Source: Vandiemenella viatica
Lineage: Eukaryota > Arthropoda > Insecta > Orthoptera > Morabidae
DNA length: 64,000 nucleotides
Assembly: GCA_031002005.1 (NCBI GenBank)
Contig: CM061921.1
Coordinates: forward strand, 149,701,283-149,765,282
Reading direction: 5' to 3'
Below, in pieces: positions 28,601-42,200 of this stretch. The stretch's first letter is position 1, and each line of letters begins with the position of its first letter. The translations under genes were made by a program, and so were the position numbers. Below the pieces are notes generated by a model, which was given only the letters and a program-made list of their open reading frames with translations, was not told the origin of the DNA and ran no database searches.

Positions 28601-30158
28601 TACAAACATTCCTCCTCTTTGGTTAAATGCTGAAGACCTAACAAGTCATGGAGGGGCTTTCAGCTCCCACGTTCTCTTTTCTTTCTTATGGCTTTACGAC
28701 TCTTCGACGTCGAGGTAATTAGGGGCGGGAAGGAGGGGGGGGGGGAGCGAGGAATGGAAGGAAATTCGACCATGGCCTTTTGAAGGAAACATCCTGTCAT
28801 ATATATTTTGATTACTGTTACACACGGTGGAATACTTTAATTTTATGACGAACTCTTTTCAGTCATTTATTTAAACCAGTCAGTACCTCTGTGAAATGTG
28901 AGTCTAAAAGACAATCGCCGACTAAAGGAACCATAAAATTTGACATACCAATATTTTCTAAACCAACACATGGATAATACAGAGCATATACTTCAGACAG
29001 AAAAAAAAAGTACTCTTACACAAAAAAAGGATGGACAAACACGATGATAAACCAGAATCACTAAAACCGAGGCTGAAGAATGTAGGTCAAAACACATGTA
29101 GGTAATCCTCACCCCGCATATTCCCTGTAACTACTACTGAGGCACAAACTCTCCAAAGCTCGGAGTTTCGTTTATATTGCACGCTATCAAAATTCCCCTC
29201 CTGAAATTTACTTGGTGATGGATGTTATAAAGCAAGCATAGCGCACTTGAGACGAACGCCGACTTATTACGCAAAGAAAAGTCTTTATGCTATAAAAACA
29301 AGTCATAATTAAAAGGCATGAATCATCGCTACTACAGCTTCAGGAAATGAACACAGCAAAACCTTTCACCCGACATTAGACGCACGGCAAAATTTATTGC
29401 CTAGTCGTAAAAGTTAAGGAATACTCCATCCCACGAGGAATCACTTGGCTAAACCACGACGATCAACAGTCTGAAGGGCGTTCAGTCGCCTACGCACGCA
29501 TTTCTACGCAGCGAATCTAAGGCCACGAAATTAGAAAAGTAACATGGAATCATTCATTTCACGTTGGATATTGCGCTTAGACCGAAAGTTACAGGGTCGT
29601 CTCCCCCTCCAAACAAACTGACAATCTGCATAAAAATAAACCTCAACGTTCGCCTAATTCAGTATAATAACTTACAAAATAAAACACATGTTATGGCACA
29701 GGCGCTAGAACTACGTCTCTCTTACGAGATTAGCCCTTAAAATCGCCAGTCAAAATTTTTCAGAACGCCAAAGACAAGCTTCCAAACCCAATTTTCGTGA
29801 ACACCTGAGCGACAAGGAAAAAATATGATAAGGTCATTAGAAGAATACGACTTCTCCCTTTCTCGTTATATATACTTTTGGAAAAATACGAACAAATAAC
29901 GAAACTAGTAACAATGATTGATATGTATTGAGAACCAAACGTTACAAGAATCAAAATTAAACGTTTGGCTGAGTTAAGGTAACCTAAGACAGCTGACTTA
30001 AAATCGTTTCAGAAGGAAACTCCACAAAATGTCTAAACGTGAAGCACTTTTTACTTCTGTCAGATTAAGATATCAAATCGCCAAAGTTATCTTATGCTCA
30101 TCGCATACAAATTTTTTCCGGTACGGTTTGCTGCAAATGCCATCTCGGAAGAACCTCA

Positions 30159-30210
<52 letters not shown>

Positions 30211-33200
30211 GGGATAGCTTGTAAGAAGAGAATATGAACGAAAATGGCATAATGGCTAGCGCGATGGCTTCGGGAGTTAGTGAATGTTTTGATATATGAA
30301 ATAGGAATGTGATAGCTATTCATCACCTATTAACTGAAGCATAAAAAACAAACGGTATTGGTATTCATTTATGGCAGTTAAGCCCGTTGAATTGTCCAAA
30401 TCGGCAGAATATGAACGCCTGCAAGCAACTGTTCCGCGACCGCAACAAGAATTTGATCAATTTCTGCATAAAAAAAAAAGAAACAAAGGCTGATTAAGCG
30501 ATCAAGTCCGTTCACAGAATCCTGCGGACTAATTTAGCATGTGTAAGTTTTCATTGGTTTATTAGTTGCATAGGACAGAAGAGCATACACTTTAAGTGAC
30601 GAGTCTGTAGCTGAATGTCGCTAGGAAAAGTATCAAGCAATCTCTACCACAAATAATTACGCGTTGTCTCCGAAGGGTTCGGCCACAGAGTGTGTTTCGA
30701 TTTTGCGGGAATTCCGCCTCATATGAACACCACAAACTTTATCAGATCGCTATCAACAACGTGGGAGGAACGTATAGCTGTAGCCGTGGGCTAATGAAGC
30801 AAACTCCAAGCAAAAACACCACCCGGGAGCAGGCAAGCGAGTACCACACCTCATTTAAGGGATGCATGAGCGCTCTCAGCCACCACGAAGCGGGGCTTGC
30901 GGAGTCCAGCCGAATAGCATCTGGGACTAGTTCGTTCCAAGGGCTAACGATCTTACAGCAATTTCTACCTCCCGGCAGAAGCACACAAAACGCCTGTGAC
31001 TCCTTTGTTCCTGAATTCAGAAGGGGCACTGCAATCACTTCCACGAGTTTCCCCTTGGCACGCGGCAAGCCACTGTGTGCCTACTGGCGGCAGGCTGCCT
31101 CTGTACTCGGTCTTCCATAAACCATGTCCATTCCATGGACTACCTGCATCCAATGCTTCCCCCAGCCCCCACGAGGGTATCCAGGAGGGTGGGGAGGGGG
31201 AGGGTCATCAGATTACAAAGCAAAGCTCCTATCACGCTTATGGCGCAAATATAAATTAGACAAAAGCATTAAAATAACAAAATGTTATGTTAAGCTTACT
31301 GTACCACCAGAATTCATAGTCTCCATGTCTTCGCTGTAACCTGAAACATATTCTCCACTCTCGGGTATGACCGTCAAGCATTCCCTCGTTTCGTATTGAA
31401 AATATCTTACAGGATACGTCAGTATTAGTGTGGATTATTGTGGCTACAGTTGCACTTCAGAGCCGAATCCAAGCTCTATAAAAAAGGTTTCTGCAGTTTA
31501 AAAATCCGATTTCTCATAGCGATGGTGCCCTCTAGTTAGCGCGTCAAATTCAATGAGAGAAAAATTCCGCAAAATAAATTCTCGGGCAACAATAAAGGCC
31601 AATCAGATATCCAACCTATTACATAATTCGTTTGTCTGTCAACAAAAAAAAAGTCATCAAAGCTTGTAAAAATGAATACAGAGTAAGCTAATTGTGGATG
31701 GCTACCTTTTAACTACTTCAGAAAGGTAGCCAGACACAATGCAGAAAACAGTACATGATCGCTGTAGGAAAAACTGAAAGATTCACCACAGCCAAAGTCT
31801 TCTCTTTAAAAAAAACGAGACAAAGGTACGAAACAAGTATCGAATCCACCGTGTCCTCTCAATGGTGAATGTAAAAGTGCTAATGCCCGACCCAAAACAC
31901 TTTATAGAGATAACGGCGTTTTGTTGAATTTAATACTAGGCGAATTTATTGTTTTATTATAAGATGGACCTTACGCACAAGACAAAACGTAGGTATAATG
32001 AGTGGGTCTGTCAGAGTACCGTGGTGCGGCGTGATATCAAATAAGTGACTCTTAATCCTAAATGAAAAGTGAGTATTGCCTGCCTAAATTCTGCATGGTG
32101 CACAACGTCTAGAACTTTGAGACAGTTGTTCAACGCGACCAGGCTGGAGTGACCCAGAGGACTGACCACTCTTGGGTGATGTCAACTGAATTTTAACTCA
32201 AAATAAGGTTCAAAAAGTGAGCTCTTTAATTACAAAAGGAAGGGTAGTCCTCGGAGTAAGTGTTGGTTGTGCTGAATTCTGCTTCTTGTGAATGGAGTGC
32301 ACCTCGTTTAACAACTGAAAACTGGAAACCGGTAGTCAAAGAATATCCGGTTGGGTGTCCAGGTTTGGGCGTACAATAACAGATAGCGCAATTTTCTAGG
32401 AAGTAACGAATAGTAGAAGGAGCTCCTAATTTGACATGAAACTCAAAATACAATCCCAAAAAATACTACTTTGAGTGAAAGCGTCCGAAAATTTTACAAC
32501 TCTGTATAGAAAGTGACGTTCCGCAGCGCTAGCCTTATGTCTCCGTATTTTTTCACGAGTTTTAAACGCGGAAGTAAACCCTGGAAAGAACAGAATTCGT
32601 ACTGGCCATGGATTACGTGCGGATAATTTATATAAATGGACTACCAACACCATCCTGCTACTGCGGGTCTTCAAACCAAACTGTCCGCCACACAGTGCAG
32701 GACTGAAGCCTCAGATGGTTTCAAACACTGACTGGAGAGCTCCATTACATGTTGAGATTTGATTCTGTTAGTTCAATGAAAGTTTACTGTATTTTTTGTA
32801 AGATTTGTGTATCGTTTCATCTGAGGCATAAACTAAATAAATAAATTTATTTACGAATTATATTTGATCCATGTGTAAGTATTATGCCCGCCAGATAAGG
32901 CTCAATACAGTTCTTACGAAGATGCGTTCACATGGTTTCCGATTTGTCAGTGACAAGCAAAAACAGTTTTCTTATCATCCTTCTCTTAGGCAGTTTCACA
33001 TCTTGCACTGGAAGAGACAAGAGTAAAGTGTTTAGCGATGAACTGAATGATTATGCATCAAAAATTAAATATGCGACACATCCAGCGATAAGTATATGTC
33101 GATAATTACCGAAATTTCTAACAGTTAAACTATTAACTTAAGCAAAAACTTGGGAAAGTTTAAAAGAAACATTCAAATCAATAACAACATTATTAAGAGC

Positions 33201-36200
33201 GAAAACAAAGTATCGAAAAATGAGAGAGGTTGGTTCAACAGCAGTGTTTGACATTTTATTATATCTGAAAATTGGCATGTAATTAGGGAATAACTAGCGA
33301 CAAGAACACATTTGGGAATACATAAATTTTCGTTCGGAAGTTCTCTAAACAATAAATTCAAGTTCTCCAAAGCAGAAACTTCATATACATCAACGAGATG
33401 ATGCGAATCGTAATTACGTCTATACTGACTTTATTCTTCCGAGTACATGAAATTTGAAGACTTTAAAAGTCTATTAAATCCTAGAAGAAAACACAACGCT
33501 ACATAGAAATCCAACATATATTGCAATTATCATACTAAAATTGAACGCACGACGAACAAACCGAGCGCGGTGGGTGAGTGGTAAAGCCCTGGCCTCGCAT
33601 TCTTCAGGACGCGGGTTCGAATCACCGACCATGCATCCAGATATGGGTTTCCCCAAATCACTCCAGGCGAAAGTCGGGATGCTTCCTTGAAAAGGCCAAG
33701 GCCAAATTCCTTCCTGTTCCTAGTCCACGCTCCTTTCCCACTTCTAATAACCTCGACGAGGCGTAAAACCATAAGGAAAAAAAAAACTACCAAATCTAAG
33801 AAAACTCTTTCTTCACAGTTAATAGTTACAAAATATGATCCTAAATTTAAAAAAAGGAACAAGTCTGAGAAGCCCGAGTACAATGCAATAGAGGCGACGA
33901 AATGAAGGACAAAGAGATGCCGTTAGAATGGTATCACTATTGATTACATTTTTTGTAGTCTTATCAGCAGATGGTGACATATCATTCTACAAAACATCTT
34001 TCGCTGTTGAAGAGACTAATTCATCGTGATTATCATACAGGTATTACTAAGGTCATAAACGAATGAGAAACAGGGAACCGGGTATCATTTATAAACAGAG
34101 GCCAATGTGTGTTGCATTTAATTATGAAACAGTAATAATTCATACGAATTACGAGCAGTTGGATTCGTTAAATATGTATGCGGTTCGAAATGGGAATCTC
34201 AGTATGAAAATTCAATAATTAAGAGTAAAAAGTTTGAAGATCACTATGGACATGGAGGTGAGAGACTTTTTGAAGGGAACCATTGTAGCATTTGCCTAGA
34301 GCGATCTAAGAAACGATGGAAAACCTGAGACAGAATAGAAGGGGCAGCTAATTCCGAATACATGATTTCAACACAATCTAGTTACCTCCGTACGTTTAGC
34401 TGATAGCGTAAAGGCTCGTTACAAGAGTCGCAAGATTGAGTAAGTGTTCTAGTCTCAATCAAAATACTGTTTGACCTTATCTGCCATACGACAATTTCAA
34501 TTTAAAAAAAAAAATGTAAGCAGAATAACGAGCATAGTAAAAAATTCTCTATCTCACCTCATATGGAAAGCTATATGTAACTATTGTAGACCATTTCCTT
34601 TGCAGTGGCTACTTAATTACTTATTATTTAATGAAGATGCCAATGAAAATGTTGTCGAAATTTTTTTCCTACGCGTTTTGCCTCTCGTCGAGGTATCCTC
34701 AGCGATAGGATTTTTAGTTACATTTTTGTCATCAGATTAGACAGCTGATCAGCTATATTTCTCAACCAAGATGTCAATTTTAATCTTATGCATAATAAAG
34801 ACGTAATTGGAGGCCGTTAACCACTTTTCCTCAGCTAATTATGTCACTTTTGCTGTACTGTTTATATTTGACGGCAATAATTATTATATTACAGACGAGA
34901 GCTTTGAAAACGATTGCATGAGCGCGAAAGCGAGCCCTGAACCAAGTCGTATAATTGTTTCAAACAATCATAACGCCTGACATTACTTTACGCCTTTACA
35001 AAGTAATAAAAGAGACTTGAATAAAATAAATGTTTTTGATACGTCCAATTTTGTACCGCTGTTGCTTCAGTCAGAATTAATGGTATTGTTTAAGCGCAAA
35101 TTATCCGCACTCCGAAGTGTTTTGAATCAACAGATTCGACACAACAGACAAACGAAACGATTTAACATTTAGTTATCATCTTGTCCAATTTTTCAAAGGT
35201 TTCACGTAAATAGACTAATATCCAACGGTAATCATTACCACTCCAAGCATATAAAACGCAACTACACCCTTAAAAATAAAAGTAAACGGCTAGTATGATT
35301 TCGACATGTGCTCTCCATTACTCTGAAGTACAGTCTGCTGTGATATTGTCAAGACGAAAATGCCCTGAACCAAGTATCAGCATAGTACCTTCAATTTAAA
35401 ATTTTGAAGGGTTACTAACTGAACAACCAATGATGATCATAATTTGTCATCAAAAACATTTTTACATCTATATCTTACTTAAAGCGTCCTTGCTTCATTC
35501 ATCAGTTTTTTATTCCATTTTCAGTTCCATCTTCAATACTAAACTGATTAACCCTCCTACTTCAGCGAATTTTCATCTTTTCACCACAGACATAATTCAC
35601 AGTCAAACAGAAAGCGCTCAAATATAGGTTCGGACTAACAAACAGGTGCTGAAGTAGACACCTTGTGGGTGCCCCTCGATGACTGATCCAAGTAATGTTG
35701 ATTGAAAACGCTATTTGTGGAAGAATATCATAAAAGAAATATAGGAATTTGCTTCCAATCTTCCGTGACATATCCTCTTCGCTAACTAGCCTCTGTGGAA
35801 CTCTGAATACTTGTTTTTGTGGTTTTCTTCTTGTTTTTCTGTTGTTTATTGTCTTGAAAATGGTAGACTTTCAAGATATACTTGAAAGATTTCACCATAA
35901 AAAATTGAATTAAATGATTGCTTGCAACAGTTAATTGTATCAAAATTTGATTTGTTAAAGATAGCCAAATACTGTTTAGTAATATTTAATTATTTTGTTT
36001 AGTAACGTAACGAGTTAATTTATTTAATTACATTAATGCCCTCCAAGATCGTTTTGTTTGATCAAATTCCTTTTGGTTATTATTATCAAAGGATGGAAGA
36101 GGACAGCCACAAAACTGTCTACGGGCCTCCACGCGGTTTAATACTGCACTGCCCAAATGGAACGGCCGCAACAGCGACTGCACATGTTCAGTTTTTGATC

Positions 36201-39200
36201 TGCAGTTTCTCCATCGTGTAGATGAAATTATGCAGCGGAGTAATGTTATTCATCAAAGGGGAATAAAACATAAGAATTCTGCTGGTAACCAGAAAGGGCC
36301 TCTGAACTTGTGAAGTCCAACGATGTAATTTTCCCCTTAGTGCAAACCAAACTCGTTAGTTTATTATTTGAGTAAAATTTATATTTTTCTATTTCTAGTT
36401 CTTGGAATTTTGTTTCTCTTTGTAGCCTTGATAACGCGTAACAACATAACTAGTATCAACTTTTGTTTGTTATTATTTTAATTTTTTGGATCTTTATTTA
36501 GGCTCATTTCAATCCTGCACTGTTGGATATTCAGAACTGCAATATCTGTGTTTAGTAACGTTTCACTCGAAGACTTGACAGAGTACTCTCGCGAACTGTA
36601 AGTGGGGCCCCTAGAATAAACGAAAAATATTCAAGTAAAGTTCCCGTACACTTGTAACGAAAAACCGATAATTTATGGAAAAAAAGATGAGATTCAATAC
36701 AATTCTGAAACCACGTCGTAGGTGCGCTCGGTAGACCAAAATGACTCTTAAAACTGAGGTATATGTTATGGAGTTGGAACTCGAAAGCGATTAGAATACA
36801 CCAATAGAAAATCAAAAGCTTAAGGCAAAGCCCTGATACAACTATCTAAACAGAAAAAAAATTAATATCTGCATTTCGCAAAACACCAAAGCGATTACGT
36901 TACGTAATATCTCCAAACACTGGCAAATGAATACGATTAAAAAATAGTTAAACTGAAACCGCTGCAAGGTAAAGAAATTGGCTCCTACCTTGTGAGGACA
37001 CGAGGTAAAATTTAGATTTTTTTTCGTCGACATAACAGAAATTATTCCCGCAAGGAAAATTATATTGTTTTAATATAAAAACGTATAAAAAAATTAAGCA
37101 AACTAACAAAAGAGGGTACTGATAACAGTATCTTGAATGTAAGTTGGGAATTTGTCTACGATGTTCCGAATGGCTCATGCGTTGGTAAAAGTATGCTCTA
37201 TGTTTGTGAACCGAATACAGGGAGAAACCAGAAGAGAATTGCGCATTTCTGCGTTAAGGCTAGTGCGAGTTCCAAGGCAGCCCTGGAAACCGGAGCCCAG
37301 TGCGGTCACCGCTAGATCATTGCTGCTATGTGCACAAGAGTCGCGCAAACCACTGGATCGAATTGCAGCGTGGCGCAGCGCATACCAAATAACTACCAAA
37401 TTGGTTAACGTGTCAAATAGATCCAACATCATTTCGTCAGTCAATCCCATGTGCAATATTTGTAATAAGCGTTCTTTACGAGGATGTAATTTTAAAAAGA
37501 ATCCACGGTAAATCAGGTGTTCCCGAATAGTTTGCATTTCGTAGTAATATCTACAGCCGGTTACTGCAGAACCACATTCACCTTTCAACAGTACATGTTA
37601 TACAATTATTTTCTGAAACCACAGATTGCCTGAAACCCTAGTTCACCTTCGTATGGGGACATCCATAAATTACGTGAGGTGAAATGGGGGGGGGGGGTCC
37701 GGCGAAATCTAACCAGATCTCACCAGGGGGGAGGGGGGGGGTCTACAGAAATCTCACGTGAGATTTTGCGAAAAATTTTGGGACAGTAGAGCCAAATATA
37801 AGTCTACAATTTGCGCCAAAGTCGATTTTAGGAGGGTATTTCGTCAAAAAAGTTAGGGTGTGAGCAAAAAAAAAAAAAGACTACAAAAGTTTCTAGGGCG
37901 ATTTGTAGGGAGGGGGGGGGGGTTTCTCACGGACCAGATCTCACGAAATCTCACCAGGGGGGAGAGGGTGTCCAGAAATCCGGAAAAACACCTCACGTAA
38001 TTTGTGGATGCCCCCTATATAGGACTGTAAAAATTTCGTAGATAACATAAAACTGACATCTTGACATAGTCCGGTAGACACAAAATACATAAACCGCATA
38101 CACTATAGTCCATAGTTCCAAACCTTTTTTGGCCTACCATCCCTTTTCAGAAAAGAAAATTACTTATACCCCCCCTTCCCACCTTTTTCAAAACACACCG
38201 ACTTCCCTTCTTGCAATAAATAATTTAACTCATAGTGTTCCAAATTTGTGCCCCGTAACCAATTTTTTGAAACTGATTCGATGGGGCCCCCTTTTATAAT
38301 CGGTGAAGTGTACAATATCATATGTGGAAAAACAAGGATAGATTCCTAAAATTATTTTATAACAATGCTGGTGTATTATTTATAGCTTGATTAAAAAATA
38401 CACCTTATAAAAATATTATTAATTAGAGGGCTGAGCTCAGGGTAACGACACTAATTTTTTGATATTTGTTGCCTTATTTATCACCAGCAATCTTAAATCG
38501 CCGCGTTTCACTAATAACAATCCACGTCTTTTCTTAGCTAATAAATTGCTGACAACGCAAAATCGTCTTATGGGTACATATGATCATGGGAATGAGCGGT
38601 CAGGTGACTCAGTGGTTAATGTGTCTGACTGGCAATCGAAAGGTTCCCGGTTCGAATCCCTGTCTCGGCGGGGATTTTCATAAGGTCTTAACACGATTTT
38701 TTTTTTTTTTTTTTATATAACTGCTTTACGTCTCTTTTTAACATCGAGGTCTTTAGAGACGGGAAAGGATGGGGGGCAAGGATGGGGGCAAGGATGGGGG
38801 CAAGGAATGGGAAGGAATTCGGCCATGGCCTTTTGAAGGAAGCATCCCGGCATTTGCCTGGAGTGATTTGGGGAAACCATGGAAAACCCAAATCTGGATG
38901 CCCGGACGGGGATTCGAACCGCCGTCCTCCCGAATGCGAGGCGAGAACGCTAACCGTTACACCGCCCCTGCTCGGTAACACGATCTTCACCTATGACACA
39001 GCTTACTGTGTAATATGAAGTACACCAAATCGGTTCCTTGGTTCGGATTCCAGGTTAAATTGGGGGTTCCCCTGTACCCGTTAGGACTGCCGGGTTATGT
39101 TAAAGTGGCTACGACAGGAGCGGAATGCGCGGCCAATAGAAACCCTGTCACCAGATTATAACGACCATCCGGAATTATTAGTCTCGAAATAAGATACACC

Positions 39201-42200
39201 CAAATTTTACGCGACTTTTGATACACATTTTAAGTAATACTGATGTTGCAAATGCATATGTGAATTTTATGATTCAAACAGTTGCTGCTGCTTCGGCACT
39301 ACGGAAAAAATACTAGTTTGTTGCTAGTCACCAGTAATGTTTCGGAATATTCTGAAAGATTTTACACGTTTTTTAATTTTAAATAAACATTAGCATTAAA
39401 ATATTTATGCCCAGAAGCTCTAAAAGACATCTATAAGATACTAAATAAAAATTATGGTAAGTAAGGGAACAACATTTTTGTTTAGGGCTTTATACCTCGT
39501 CGACTTCGAAGTCATTAGAGGCGGGTAAGGAATTCGGGGCAAGGAACATAAAGGAATTCGCATAGAGTGATTTCGGAATAACCACGAAAAACTGACATCT
39601 GGATGGCCGACCGGCGATTCAAACCAGAATTCTCACGAATATTAGCCCCGAACGTTACCGCTAACCCACTAGGATCGGTAGGGATTAACAGGAAATAAAC
39701 CTTCACAATAGTCTATCCATAAAACCCTCTAAAAAGCTAAGTAGATGGCTGCGTAGTGCCTCGTGAAATGTTTTTTACCTTTGGGGGCGTCGACAACGTT
39801 ATTAGTGGCGTAACATAAAACTGATTAATGAAAGCTAATGGCCAAAAAGCATAAAACTGAACAGGTCAGTCACAACATAAATGCCAAATCTTCTGGCTGG
39901 CTGTAAAGAAATTAAACAGACTTGTTTAAAATTAATCTTTCAACTTGCTTGTATCCATTCATTTTGCCGTTATCTGTTATTAGCGTTAATATTCTAAAAT
40001 TTAATCGTTTTCTTCGAAGTTCGTCATTTGCTCTTTGTCCTATGAGTTTCTGATGTGCTCCACGAGCCTGGCTTCCCCCCCCCCCCCCCCCCCCCCCCCA
40101 CACACACATTTCCTTTCTACTTTTTTACTACTCATCAAATCCTTATCTGTTTTCGCTAAGACGTTACACATTTTTCTTTCTAAAAGTACTCATTCCATTT
40201 CAAAAAATTCCTCACATCTTGCAGTTATTTCTAAAGAAATATTAAAAACTGATACATAGGATCTCCTCGAACTATGTCTGCAGCAGGTTCAAGTATCATC
40301 TTTACATTTTATCTATAATTCCCATTTGAATGGACGCGCACTTTTCACTAACTTAATCTGGATGCCAAAATCTTCCATTTTGATCCACAGCTACGTACGC
40401 GCAATTGATACCGTTGTATGCCATCCTTACCTGCCATTCCCTACAATAGGGAGCTACACTTCTAGCCAGTATTCCACATCCCGTTTCCACCAGTTTTCTA
40501 ACATTAGAGATTTGATCAGTTGTGAACCTGCCTTTGAGAAAATCGCTTTGGTTATCTCTAATGATTTCTTCTGCATACAATGTAAGATAATCAAATCACC
40601 AAACTGACTAATAAAACCATCTAAAGCTCATGCCCATACTCATGGCTAATGCCCTCGTGCTCATACAGAGGAACGTGCCTGGGGGAATTGGTCTAGCTGC
40701 TTACAAAAGGTCTTGAAATAGTATCCCAAGCAACATATATACAATTTAGATATAATATGATGTAGTTTACCCATTTTTTTTTACGATCTTCAAAGTGTCT
40801 GGCGGAAGTTAAGGTCCACAGAAATTATCTGGCAATAATGAATGTTGGTTTTAACAATGTTCTGTAAAATATGTATAAAAACAAGCTACCATACTTTAAC
40901 GTAGCTAAGTAAGGTTTTTATGCACCTTTTATACATGATACCCGTAAAACGGCACCGCTTTAATGCTAACAAGTACGTATGCTTTCTTAACTACATATTA
41001 CACTAATAAACTTAGTGTTCAACCCGAAGGTTGGTTATATCCTACCTAAGTAGGTATACTAAGTCTTTGTTTCAGAGGTAGGATGGCCAGTTCCTATGCT
41101 CTTAGACCTACAGTTTAACGTAGAATCCCAACCTCGGAACGTCATGGCATATTTCATTTGATAAAATACAACTCTCTCGCGGGGATTTGAACCCGGGAAC
41201 GTACCAGGGACCTTTTGAAAGTAAGCTATTAGACCTCTCACATATTACACTATTCATTCTAAGAATTTCAGCTTTGCTAAATGACGTAGCTCTGATGGCT
41301 CTGAGATCTTTGGTTAATAGTGAAGAAAGAATTCATTTCTGGTTCTAATGGGCTCTACGCCGGGAATCAAGCGGTGTTACTACAGCCTTCTGCCACAATA
41401 TGATTCAGTTTGTAGTGACACCTGTCACTCCACTTCGGGTCCAAGCCATCTGTTAGGGGTTGAATGAGTGTGAGGTGACGCTGCAGGACGGTACTTAAAT
41501 GTAGCGCTTCTTCTTTTTGCATGTGTCGACGGGTGATTGGCTGGGAGATTTGTCATCCAAAAGGATGCTGGGAGTGTGTAGCTGGAGGGACCTGCTCAAG
41601 AAAAAGGAAGGGAGGCCATCTTTCGTCACCGGGACTTTGAAGGGAGTGGAGGTGGGAGAGCACGCGCCGCCACCATTCACCACGTGGAGAGATGTGTTAG
41701 TCGGAATTGCGTGTGACAATATTTCATACACTAGGAAATCATCTGAAGCATGCTGGTGAAGTCATCGGACATTTGGTAATTTGTTACGGTTCGATACAGT
41801 GCATTTGTTTCTGGGATTAAATTAATAACCCGTTCACGATCCTGGACAGGGAAGCTTGTCAGATAAGAAGCTCTCATGTCTCTAGAAAGAAAACTTTAAT
41901 CCATAAATGAGCGGCCGGAAAAAAACAAAATAATAATCATAATACTGTTTTTGGTCGATTTCAATTACTTGTATATAAAAAAATGCTTGTTTATTAATTA
42001 AAAATACTTTGTTTGGAAAGGAGTAAATAAATGTTCCAAAGTATACAAATAATTCACATTGTGCAGTGGAAAACAGATCCCATAGCAGCAGGCTGGTCTG
42101 TTACAAGTTTAGTCTGACGTCTCAAACACAATGAGATCAAGGGAAGGGAAGGGAAACAACCGCAGCCCATTCCATAGTGAACAGATTGATAAAATTAAAA

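Noticed and set aside
33558..33640. tRNA gene at the head of SINE A
   Set aside because: Same reasoning: tRNA-derived promoter region fused to the conserved SINE body and A tail.
38105..38300. Repeat-like stretch with CCCCCCCTTCCC and GGGGCCCCC words after the MITE
   Set aside because: Suggestive of an old transposon fragment but without ends or coding traces; not enough to annotate.
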